A stretch of DNA of 64,000 nt from assembly GCA_049115495.1 (NCBI GenBank), contig JAGDZV010000005.1, positions 62,001 through 126,000 of the forward strand. Reading direction: 5' to 3'. Origin of the DNA: JACPUW01 sp049115495 (lineage in GTDB: Bacteria > Bacteroidota > Bacteroidia > CAILMK01 > JACPUW01). This document shows, piece by piece, positions 48,185-57,600 of this stretch. Made by a program: the position numbers and the translations under genes. A model generated the notes under the pieces. It worked only from the letters and a program-made list of their open reading frames with translations. It did not search any database and was not told the DNA's origin. Positions within the stretch are counted from its first letter, which is position 1; each line of letters opens with the position of its first letter.

Positions 48185-51106
48185 ATGGTTGTTTTATGGA
48201 GAAAATTGGTGCTTCTTAGCGTTTTGTTTTTTGTTTTTGCTAATGCTTTTGCAACGCATAATTATGGACATGAAATAACATGGGAGGTAGTTAATAAAGA
48301 TACAATAAAAATCACCCAAACCTATTATACCGATTGTAACTCGACATTAGTTGGTAGTGTAATATTTAAAATATCTGACGGGTCACATACTAAAAGTTAT
48401 GGGAGTCAAACGCGATTTATAAATGATGTTACACCTGTTTGTAAAAAGACATGTAATACTTGTTCATCGTCAAGTTGTTCCTTTAAATATGGTCTTGAAG
48501 CCACTGGAATTACAGTACTTGTAGATCTGTCCTATTGGAGAAATAGAAACTCTAAAACTCTTACCATTTGGGAAGATGGTTACAGTCGCTCCTCAAGTTT
48601 GACAAACGGTGGAAGCGGAGAAGGTCTGACCGTAAAAAATACTCTTGTTTTAGACAGTCAAATGCCGTCTACCCCAAAATATAGAAGTCCATCACCAGTT
48701 TTGAACTGTTTAAATGCAGACATCAAATTTGATTTAGGAGGAGAGAGCGATAATTCGGGCTACTCTTATACTTATCATTTGGTCAATCCACTGGAAATTG
48801 ATACATCGACTTTGCTTAAATATAATAATCCTTATAAATATAACCGACCTGTAAGGTTTCAAGGTTGGCCAAACGAAAACGTTGCCTTACCTGGAGGATT
48901 TCATTTAGATTCAACCAATGGCCTATTGCAATTTAGAGCAAAAAGAATAGAACAAAGCGTTGCTGCAATAGAAGTACGGATTTGGAAAAATGGCAAAGTG
49001 GTGGCAACAACCATGCGCGATTTTTCGATAATTATAATAAAATGCGCCAATAATGATGCTCCAGTTATTTCAGGAACAAATTGCCGCACACCATCATCAC
49101 AAAACTTTGATTTTATTGCTTGTGGCGGTCAATCAAATTGTTTTTCAATCTGTGTAAATGATGCTGATACCGCAGATAGTATAGCGCTACAAAGAATAGG
49201 AGACACCACCTTTGGAAATTTTCAAGTCTATTCACATGGCAATGCCATTGATTCAGCAAAATTCTGCTATACCCCCACCAATGCCGATACTGGTAAGGAA
49301 TTGCAATTGATGCTAAATGTAAACGATAATGTATGCCCAATACCATCAAATAGCAATTATGTATATAGGGTTAAAGTTGTTCCCTATTACGATTCAAAAA
49401 TTAGGATAAAAGTCAATAAATTAGATAGTTGTGGTAGATATGAGTTTGAAGCTTTAGAAGTAAACAACAACCCAATGCAAGAGCTAAGATGGTATTTGAA
49501 TGACACCTTAGAAATTGGACAAGGAACCAAGCTGAAATATAACTTCAATGCCAATGGTAGCCATAAGATTTCAGTGAATCATATTGGGTGTTCAAACAAA
49601 ACATTTGATACCACTCTTGCAATTACTGGTATAGTACCCATTTCAATTTTGGAATATTCTGATACTGTGCTTTGCGCAAATCAAACCCTTGATTTAGGGA
49701 TGAATGCAAAAGATGGTCATGGCACTCTTACTTTACAATGGAACATACCCAACACCATCAATGTAGTAGGCGGTAATAAAAAGTCAGATCAAATTAGCTT
49801 AGGTTTTAATAAACAGTCAACCGTTCAAAATCTGGCATTTAGCTACACCGTAACTGACAGTTTTGGTTGCAAAGCTGAGCATAAGGTAAATGCCACGGTT
49901 AAAAACTATGAAGAAAGAAACCTTGAAATAGATCACAGTTATTGCCTAGATGGTGATACCATTTTGCCACTAGGTTTATTCAACAATGAAACAGGTTGGA
50001 CAGGTGCCGGAGTTAAAAATGATACTTTCAATAGTCACTTAGCACCAAAGCAAGTACTTACCCTGGTTTATCTAAATAAACAAAACGCAAATTGTATAAT
50101 AGATACTGCAGTAATTGAGAATTACGGGGTGCCCACAATCCAATTTATCAAAAGCTTTACCATTTGCAAAGAAGGTAATGACACCCTGCTTAGTGCAAGC
50201 CCAACAGGTGGAACCTGGACTGGTGCAGCAATAAATAGCAATGGTACTTTTACACCAAGCCTAGCCAAAGTAGGCGCCAACTATCTAACCTATTTAGGTA
50301 CAGATAGCAACGGTTGTAGTAGCACCGATAGCTTATTGATTAACGTAGAAGATTATAAGCCAACTCTTACGGTAACAGACTCAGCAATCACTTGCCTAAA
50401 CGGCGATAATCTAGAGATAACAGCCCAGCCCAATGGTGGTACTTGGAGCACTCAGGGTTTTAGTAGTACCAACAATGAAATTAGCCTTGACCCAAGCCTT
50501 TTTGGAGTGGGAAGCTACGAAGTGGTTTACAGCTACCAAGACTCAAACCAGTGTTCAAATGCTGATACAGCAATTGCCATCATAAACGATTTACCAAAAC
50601 CAGCTTTTGATGTTGATTCAGTGGTGTTTCAAAAAGACACTTTAGAGCTCATCAACCAAACCATCGAGGTTAACAGTACCAATTACACTTGGATTATCAA
50701 TGGTCCACAAAACAAAACGGAAACGGGTTTTGAACCACAAATAATTATGGATAGCCTGGGTATGCATAGCATCACTCTAATTGCAACCGATGCTAAAACA
50801 GGTTGTACCGATACCTTGGCATCAGATGATTCTGTGAAAGTGGTGTTGAATACCGGCTTGCTTTTAGGTCAAATAGAAGGCTTAAAAGTTTATCCAAATC
50901 CATTTAGCCAGGAGCTAAACTTTACCAATACTACTGGCCAAAACTTACAATACCAAATCATAGCCCAAGATGGAAAAGTGGTATTTGATCAAAACAGCAG
51001 TCAAGCTACAATCAACATCAACCTTAGCTATTTAGTCAAAGGTGTTTATACACTCAAAACAACTGGAAATGGCTTTGTAGAAGTGCAGCAGGTGGTTAAG
51101 GAGTAA
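48185..51106 (+). CDS. T9SS-secreted cell-surface protein with type A sorting domain
   Basis: 973 residues. Signal peptide VLWRKLVLLSVLFFVFANAFA, then a Cys-rich N-terminal domain starting HNYGHEITWEVVNKDTIKITQTYYTDC, the start seen in many Bacteroidota surface proteins. Ig-like and PKD-like modules follow, including two copies of a short LSASPTGGTWTGAA / ITAQPNGGTWSTQG unit. The last ~75 residues (LKVYPNPFSQELNF ... GVYTLKTTGNGFVEVQQVVKE) are a T9SS type A sorting domain, so export through T9SS and surface anchoring are predicted. Exact role unknown; probably adhesion or matrix. The tail is duplicated as a fragment at 52031-52181. Confidence 0.88.
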   Translation: MVVLWRKLVLLSVLFFVFANAFATHNYGHEITWEVVNKDTIKITQTYYTDCNSTLVGSVIFKISDGSHTKSYGSQTRFINDVTPVCKKTCNTCSSSSCSFKYGLEATGITVLVDLSYWRNRNSKTLTIWEDGYSRSSSLTNGGSGEGLTVKNTLVLDSQMPSTPKYRSPSPVLNCLNADIKFDLGGESDNSGYSYTYHLVNPLEIDTSTLLKYNNPYKYNRPVRFQGWPNENVALPGGFHLDSTNGLLQFRAKRIEQSVAAIEVRIWKNGKVVATTMRDFSIIIIKCANNDAPVISGTNCRTPSSQNFDFIACGGQSNCFSICVNDADTADSIALQRIGDTTFGNFQVYSHGNAIDSAKFCYTPTNADTGKELQLMLNVNDNVCPIPSNSNYVYRVKVVPYYDSKIRIKVNKLDSCGRYEFEALEVNNNPMQELRWYLNDTLEIGQGTKLKYNFNANGSHKISVNHIGCSNKTFDTTLAITGIVPISILEYSDTVLCANQTLDLGMNAKDGHGTLTLQWNIPNTINVVGGNKKSDQISLGFNKQSTVQNLAFSYTVTDSFGCKAEHKVNATVKNYEERNLEIDHSYCLDGDTILPLGLFNNETGWTGAGVKNDTFNSHLAPKQVLTLVYLNKQNANCIIDTAVIENYGVPTIQFIKSFTICKEGNDTLLSASPTGGTWTGAAINSNGTFTPSLAKVGANYLTYLGTDSNGCSSTDSLLINVEDYKPTLTVTDSAITCLNGDNLEITAQPNGGTWSTQGFSSTNNEISLDPSLFGVGSYEVVYSYQDSNQCSNADTAIAIINDLPKPAFDVDSVVFQKDTLELINQTIEVNSTNYTWIINGPQNKTETGFEPQIIMDSLGMHSITLIATDAKTGCTDTLASDDSVKVVLNTGLLLGQIEGLKVYPNPFSQELNFTNTTGQNLQYQIIAQDGKVVFDQNSSQATININLSYLVKGVYTLKTTGNGFVEVQQVVKE

Positions 51107-51140
51107 AATAAAAAAGCATTTAAGTTAAATAACAATAGAA

Positions 51141-51887
51141 ATGAAAAGTAAAACAACTACACTTTTAAGTCTTTCTTTAGCAATTCTCATTTTTTTCTTT
51201 GCAGCAGGTTGTACTAAATTTAATCGCCTGCCAGATGTAACTACTGTTGAAGTTACAGACATACAGTCAAACAAAGCCTTGGTTAGAGGTGAATATCTAG
51301 ATACTTCTTTTGATATTACCTGCGGTTTTTGTTGGGGTACCAAAAAACGTCCTAATTTTAATGACAGTTGCCAAAGAAGCACTCCTTACTTCGAGGGTAG
51401 GTTTGATCGCCACATCAAGGGATTAGCACCAACAACCGAGTACTATGTTAGAGCCTATGTTACAGACGGTGATGTTACTCGATACGGAAATGAGCTGTCA
51501 TTTACCACTGCAGAAAAGCCCGAAGAAATTACTAAATCTTTGAAAGCAAAAGTTGACGATGTCGATTTCAGTGCTTCTAGTATTACAAGGGCTAATCTCA
51601 GCAATGTAATGACGGTTATTGGCACATCGTCCGGGAACGAGTCCATAACATTAGTATTTGATGCTGATATCAAAAAAGGGAAGTACGAAGTAGGTTCGTC
51701 TTCTGGAATTCGCATAAATTTCACCCGAGGGTCGGCATCATCATCCTATACTTCTACATCTGGCACCTTGCAAATTACTAGAAATGACTCTCAACCACGT
51801 GTGATTACGGGAATATTTAGTGCTGAATGTTCAAATGACAATGGTGTAGTCAGCATTACAGATGGTGAATTCACGAGTCTAAAATAA
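51141..51887 (+). CDS. Fn3-like domain lipoprotein
   Basis: 248 residues. Lipoprotein signal with cysteine at residue 24 (SLSLAILIFFFAAGC). The next ~100 residues (VTTVEVTDIQSNKALVRGEYLDTSFDITCGFCWGTKKRPN ... IKGLAPTTEYYVRAYVTDGDVTRYGNELSFTT) are the fibronectin type III-like module common in Bacteroidota surface lipoproteins. The C-terminal ~110 residues form a separate Ser/Thr-rich beta domain of unknown type. It lies 34 bases after the T9SS protein, probably in the same transcript. Confidence 0.83.
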   Translation: MKSKTTTLLSLSLAILIFFFAAGCTKFNRLPDVTTVEVTDIQSNKALVRGEYLDTSFDITCGFCWGTKKRPNFNDSCQRSTPYFEGRFDRHIKGLAPTTEYYVRAYVTDGDVTRYGNELSFTTAEKPEEITKSLKAKVDDVDFSASSITRANLSNVMTVIGTSSGNESITLVFDADIKKGKYEVGSSSGIRINFTRGSASSSYTSTSGTLQITRNDSQPRVITGIFSAECSNDNGVVSITDGEFTSLK

Positions 51888-51977
51888 TCTATAAATTAGC
51901 GAATAAAAGGATAAAGGTTAAGGTAAAAAAGAAAGGAAATCTCAAAGTGATGTTTAAAACTACATTTTATTTGAATA

Positions 51978-52181
51978 TTGAAAACTTTTTGCTACAGCAA
52001 GCTTTCAACTCATACTTCAGTGCGAAACAAAATAATTGCACAAGATAGCAAAGTAGTGTTTGATCAAAACAGCAATCAAGTCACCACCAACATAAACCTA
52101 GGCCATTTAGCCAAGGGTGTCTACACGCTCAAAATAACAGGTAATGGCTTTGTAGAAGTGCAGCAGGTGGTTAAGGAGTAA
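51978..52181 (+). pseudogene. Orphan T9SS sorting-domain tail (duplicated fragment)
   Basis: The last 50 codons of this 67-codon frame repeat the end of the T9SS protein at 48185-51106. IIAQDxKVVFDQNSxQ and KGVYTLKxTGNGFVEVQQVVKE are shared, and the final 37 bases are identical to the other gene's end including the stop. The first 17 codons are unrelated, and there is no signal peptide, so this cannot be an exported protein as it stands. It looks like the remains of a lost T9SS gene whose tail was kept, or a partial duplication. Confidence 0.75.
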
Positions 52182-52580
52182 ACGGCGCAGGAGCACCTGC
52201 CATTTGTTGCATTCCGAAGCTGGAGCTTCGTAACGGCTCCAGGCTCCTTCCGTAAGGAGTTTATGTGCCAAACATAAACCAACACTGGTGCGAGCTTGTA
52301 GCTCGTGCCTTTCACAATACAACCGGCCATGCGGATTACTGAATTTAGCATTAAATAACCCCTTAGGGAGTTGAACTAAATTAAGAAAAGTCAAATTGAC
52401 CCAAGGCAGCATCGGCTGTTGAATGAACTCCCAAGGGGTTTAAAGCTTTGCCGGCTGGTTTCAAACTTGGGCACAACATCAAGAATTCTACAAATCAAAA
52501 TACTAAATCATTGAATTTACTAACTCAGCTATTTTAGTTCACATCAATCTGCTACATTCGTTTACCTACACTCGTACTCT
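52182..52580. repeat. Intergenic cluster of REP-like hairpins and a 98-bp inverted-repeat element
   Basis: A 400-bp gene-free stretch. Hairpins are CGAAGCT-gg-AGCTTCG (52215-52230), CTCCTT-ccgt-AAGGAG (52244-52259) and GGTGCGAGC-ttgta-GCTCGTGCC (52287-52309). The last belongs to the same family as the hairpins at 26343-26726. An inverted-repeat pair, AACCCCTTAGGGAGTT (52357-52372) and AACTCCCAAGGGGTT (52426-52440), bounds a further element. Short ORFs here only read through the palindromes. Confidence 0.75.
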
Positions 52581-54560
52581 ATGAATTTTGCTAAACCCAA
52601 GCTTCCAAAAAAGAAGCTAATTGAGCTTTATGAAGGCATGCTTTTGCCTAGAATGATTGAAGAAAAAATGTTGCTACTGCTAAGAAAAGGGCAAATAAGC
52701 AAATGGTTTTCGGGAATGGGTCAAGAGGCCATAAGCGTTGGCGCAACCATGGCCATGCTTAATGATGAGTATATAATGCCATTGCATAGAAACTTGGGTG
52801 TTTTTACCACAAGGCAAGTTCCTTTAGAAAGATTATTTGGGCAATGGATGGGAAAGATGACTGGCTTTACCAAGGGTCGTGATAGATCTTTTCATTTTGG
52901 AACCAACGAGCATCACATTGCCGGAATGATTTCACATTTGGGTCCGCAATTAAGTGTGGCCTCAGGTGCGGCATTGGCTCACAAATTCAGAAAAGAACAA
53001 AAGTGTTCTATCGCTTTTACGGGCGATGGCGGTACAAGTGAAGGAGAGTTTCATGAAGCGCTCAATACAGCAGCCGTTTGGAATTTACCGGTAATTTTTT
53101 TGATTGAAAATAATGGCTATGGGCTTTCAACACCAGTAAACGAGCAGTTTGCTTGCGAGCAGTTGGCACATAAGGCCAAAGGCTACGGAATGGAGGGAAT
53201 TACCATTGATGGTAACAATGTAGTAGAAGTTTTTAGCACTATAGATAAGTATGCAAAGTCAATTCGAAAAAATCCAAGACCTATTTTAATTGAATGCATG
53301 ACCTTTAGAATGCGCGGGCATGAAGAGGCATCGGGTGTTAAATATGTTCCAAAAGAGTTGTTTGAACAATGGGCTAAAAAAGACCCAATTTCAAATTTTG
53401 AAAATTGGCTTTTGAATAAAGGCCTTATTGAGCAATCAACTATTGAGGACTTAAAAGCTGAAAATAAGAAAGCTATTAATGGAGGGTTAGAGAAGGCTTT
53501 TGCTGCTGAGAAACCTGTTCCAAATAAAACAACAGAGTTAGCTGATGTTTATGCGCCGTATAAAGCTATGGGTGTAAATACCAAGGGCGGCCATAGTTCT
53601 GAACTGCGCTTGGTCGACGCCTGCAAAGATGCCTTGCATTTGGCAATGGAAAAACATTCTGAAATGCTTATAATGGGTCAGGATGTAGCTGAATATGGTG
53701 GCGTATTCAAGATTACTGAAGGGTTTATTGATGATTTTGGAAAAGATAGATTACTCAATACGCCTATTTGTGAATCGTCAATAGTTGGTATTGGTGTGGG
53801 TTTATCATTAAAAGGAATAAAAAGCGTAGTAGAAATGCAGTTTTCTGATTTTGTGAGCTGTGCTTTTACTCAAATTGTAAATAACGCCGCCAAGCTTCAT
53901 TACCGCTGGGGGCAAAATGTTGATATGGTAATAAGAATGCCTACAGGTGCAGGCGTAGGAGCTGGGCCATTTCACTCACAAAGTACTGAAGCATGGTTTG
54001 CACATACGCCGGGGCTTAAAGTGGTTTACCCTAGTAACCCTACAGATGCAAAAGGTTTATTGTTGGCCAGTATTGAAGATCCTAATCCAGTGTTGTTTTT
54101 CGAGCACAAAGCCTTATATAGAAGCATAAGTGAAATGGTTCCTACAGAATACTATACCACAGAAATAGGAGTAGCCAAAGTAGTAAAGCAAGGCAATGAT
54201 ATTAGTATAATTACCTACGGTGCAGGTGTGCATTGGGCTTTAGATGCCGCTGTAGAATTAGAAGATGTTTCTATTGAGGTATTGGATCTAAGAACACTAT
54301 TGCCTTGGGATAAGGTTGCCGTTGAAGCATCAGTTAAAAAAACAGGTAAAGTGCTGGTACTGCATGAAGACACCGAAACCTTAGGCATTGGCGCAGAACT
54401 TGCAAGTTGGGTAAGTGAAAACGTATTTGAGTATTTAGATGGTCCGGTAAAGCGTTTAGGCTCGCTTGATACACCTGTACCTTTTGATCAAGAACTTGAA
54501 AAGCAGTTTTTGCCCAAAAGCAGGTTAAAAGAGACCCTTATTGAGCTTTACAACTATTAG
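52581..54560 (+). CDS. Fused alpha/beta E1 component of a branched-chain 2-oxo acid (or related) dehydrogenase
   Basis: 659 residues that join E1-alpha and E1-beta in one chain. Alpha part (about 1-320): SGMGQEAISVGATMAM, RDRSFHF, and the thiamine diphosphate/Mg motif GDGGTSEGEFHEALN...ENNGYGLSTP, plus the phosphorylation-loop region RMRGHEEAS. Beta part (about 335-659): MGQDVAEYGGVF, TPICESSIVGIGVGLSLKG, VEMQFSDFVSCAF, MPTGAGVGAGPFHSQSTEAWFAHTPGLKVVYPSNP. It decarboxylates a 2-oxo acid and passes the acyl group to an E2 lipoyl protein that is not encoded here. The substrate (branched-chain oxo acids most likely) is inferred from the family. ThDP would come from ThiL at 17.8 kb. Confidence 0.92.
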   Translation: MNFAKPKLPKKKLIELYEGMLLPRMIEEKMLLLLRKGQISKWFSGMGQEAISVGATMAMLNDEYIMPLHRNLGVFTTRQVPLERLFGQWMGKMTGFTKGRDRSFHFGTNEHHIAGMISHLGPQLSVASGAALAHKFRKEQKCSIAFTGDGGTSEGEFHEALNTAAVWNLPVIFLIENNGYGLSTPVNEQFACEQLAHKAKGYGMEGITIDGNNVVEVFSTIDKYAKSIRKNPRPILIECMTFRMRGHEEASGVKYVPKELFEQWAKKDPISNFENWLLNKGLIEQSTIEDLKAENKKAINGGLEKAFAAEKPVPNKTTELADVYAPYKAMGVNTKGGHSSELRLVDACKDALHLAMEKHSEMLIMGQDVAEYGGVFKITEGFIDDFGKDRLLNTPICESSIVGIGVGLSLKGIKSVVEMQFSDFVSCAFTQIVNNAAKLHYRWGQNVDMVIRMPTGAGVGAGPFHSQSTEAWFAHTPGLKVVYPSNPTDAKGLLLASIEDPNPVLFFEHKALYRSISEMVPTEYYTTEIGVAKVVKQGNDISIITYGAGVHWALDAAVELEDVSIEVLDLRTLLPWDKVAVEASVKKTGKVLVLHEDTETLGIGAELASWVSENVFEYLDGPVKRLGSLDTPVPFDQELEKQFLPKSRLKETLIELYNY

Positions 54561-54616
54561 AAAGGCAAGATTATTAGGATAGGCTAAAACTCAATTAGCG
54601 AGAATAGAAAAGCTAA

Positions 54617-57600
54617 ATGAAGTGGTTTACTTGGTTTAAGGTTAAATATATTATCGTCTATATATGGTTGTGTGTTCCAATTATTGGAATAAGCCAAGAT
54701 TGTAGAATAAAATTCAACAAAGTAGATGTAGAACAGGGTATTAGCACATCTTATATAAATGATGTGGCAGTAGATGAATACGGATTTTTATGGCTCGCCA
54801 CTCAAGATGGGATTAATAGATATGATGGCGCAAATGCCATTAGCCTTAGGCAGGGGCAAGATACCCTTGGCCTAGCCTTTGAGAGTGTTGCTAGTCTCGC
54901 TTTTATTGAAAAACAAACTTTAATTGTAGGTAGCAACTACGGAGAACTACAGGTAGTAAATCTTGGTACCAATAAAACTGAAACTATAAAATTAGATGAA
55001 CTAAGGGGAGAGAGAATTGAGGGTTTAGAGGTTTCAAAAGATCAAATTTTTGTTGCACAAAGCAATGCGCTATGGGTAATTAACAAAAAAACCTTTGCCA
55101 TAAATAAAGAGCTCTCCATTACCAATACGGGCAAAATCTACTTCTTAAAAAAAGACCTTTTTGGAATGGTATGGATGAGTTGTGATAAAGGGCTTTTTGT
55201 ACAAAGGGGGCAAGGCAAGTTATTTAGGGTGCCCAATTCAAAAGAACTAAAGCTTATTGACATTGCATCTAACGAAAAGGAATATTGGGCCATAAGTAAA
55301 ACCAACATTTATAAAATAAACTCACAGCTTTCTATAAGCCCTTTGCAAATAGAAAACTTTGAGCCCGCGGCCTACAATTTTAAATTAATAGGCTTTTACC
55401 AAAATAAGCTTATGCTTGGCAGCGAAGAGAGCGGCTTTTGGCTTATTGATAAAATAGAAAATGAAGTAACCAATTGTTTAAGTCAGTCAGAAGCTTATCC
55501 TTACTATTCAGATATTACTAGGAGCGTTCAAGATCAAGCGGGCAACCTGTTTATTTGCACTAGTGGAGATGGTTTAATTCACATTGACCTAAAGGCGGTG
55601 TTTTCGCCTTTTAATTTAGTAGCATTAAGCAATAGGAAGTACTACAACGCCCAGGTTTGGTGCTCTGATAGCACGCATAATTATTTGTACTTAGAAAATC
55701 AACTTTTGGTTTTTGACAAGGATTTTAACCTTGAAAAAACAATTAATGTTTATACAAAACAGCCATTTAAGGTAAAGTCTATCACAACTTATGGTGGTCG
55801 GTTTTTCTTAGGAACAACATCTTCAGGCATTGTGGTGCTTGATAATGCTGGTGGTCAGGTAGACCAATGGATGCACAATGCCGAAAATGGACTTACAATA
55901 CCTTCAAATGAGGTAACCAATCTATATGTAAATAATGATGGATTACTTGTAGGAACAACCAAGGGGGTCTCTATTTTAGATATTGCAACAGGAATATCAA
56001 AGACCCTTGAAGATATTGAAGGCTCTGTTAAGTGCATTGCCCAAAACAAAGGTGGCGTTGCTATTTCTACAAACAAGGGGCTTTATTTAAAAAGAGGCGA
56101 TAGAATAATTAAACCCAAAGTTGATGGCCTTTCAGATGGTCAATTGAGTGCAATTACTGCCATACGGTCAGTAGGTAAAGGTATGTGGCTAGGTACCAGC
56201 GGCTATGGTCTTTATAAGCTAAAGAACGAAAAAGGAAATGACTACTTTTTAAACTCTAGTTTCAGATCTGAATTAACAAATAGCCACATTACATCAATAG
56301 TAGTAGATAAAAAAGGAAAGGTTTGGGCTGGTACTCAATACGGGTTAAACCTAGTGCTACTTACCGAAAATAGGGTGGTGCGCTTTTACGAACATAATGG
56401 TTTGGTTAGCAACATTTTTAACGAGCAGCTGGCCTTTGAGCAAGGCAGTAACCTATATTTTGGCACAAGGCGCGGTGTGGTTAAACTTAATCCTGATCAA
56501 CTCAACGCCACGGGCGAAAAAAGCCAGATATTTTTGACTGGAGTAAGTATAGCGGGAAACGAAAGCCTTAGTGCATTTGATGCCTTAAAAATTGATGAAC
56601 TTGAAGTTGATTACTTTGATTTTGGATTTACATTAGAGTTTGCAGCCATTGATTATAATGGAGCTGATAAAGTAAACTACGAATACCAAATGAGCGGCCT
56701 TTCAGAAGACTGGGTTTCTTTAGGTGCAAGCAATGAGGTAACTTTTTCTAACTTAAGCGAAGGTCAGTACGAACTAAAAATTAGAGCTTACGCCAGTTCG
56801 GGCGAGCTTAGCGAAAATCAGATTTCATTATCAATTATTATAAAACCACCTTTTTATAGCGCGCTATGGTTTAGGGTACTAATGGTTGTGCTTATTGTTG
56901 CTGCTGGTGTTGGCATTTATGTATACCGAATAAATAGGGAGAAAGCGAGAAGCCGAATACTTGAGCAAGAGGTAAACAAGCGAACCAATATTTTGCAGAG
57001 GCAAAATACCGAACTTGAAGTGGCCAAAGAGCGTGCGCAAGCATCTGATAAGGCAAAATCTGAATTTATGGCCACCATGAGTCATGAAATTAGAACTCCA
57101 ATGAACGGAATTTTGGGCTCGGTAGGTTTATTGGAGCAAAGTGATCTTGGGAGGGAGCAACGTGATCAATTAAGCATAATCAACGAGTGTGGCGATAATA
57201 TGCTTGCCATTATCAACGAGATACTAGACTATAGCAAAATAGAATCAGGAAAACTACAACCTGTAATTGTGAATTTTGATATAGTTGAATCTATTAAAAA
57301 CACAGTTGAAGGGCACGTTTCAAGGGCCCACGGCAAGGGCTTAGAGCTAACTTGCTTTATTGATGAGGCTATTCCAAGGCAGTTTGAAGGCGACCGAAAT
57401 AGAATTTCGCAGATATTGAATAACCTAATATCTAATGCTGTTAAGTTTACCAAAAAGGGTGAGATCTCGGTAAACGTGGGTTTCTCTAAACAAGAGAGTC
57501 AAGAATATATCAAGTTTGAAATTAACGATACAGGTATTGGTATTCCGAAAGAACGACAAGCAGAAATTTGGGATGCTTTTAGCCAAATAGACAACTCAAG

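Noticed and set aside
52107..52412. Minus-strand ORFs of 101 and 76 codons
   Set aside because: They read across the REP-like palindromes and the orphan sorting tail; no domain and no plausible start.
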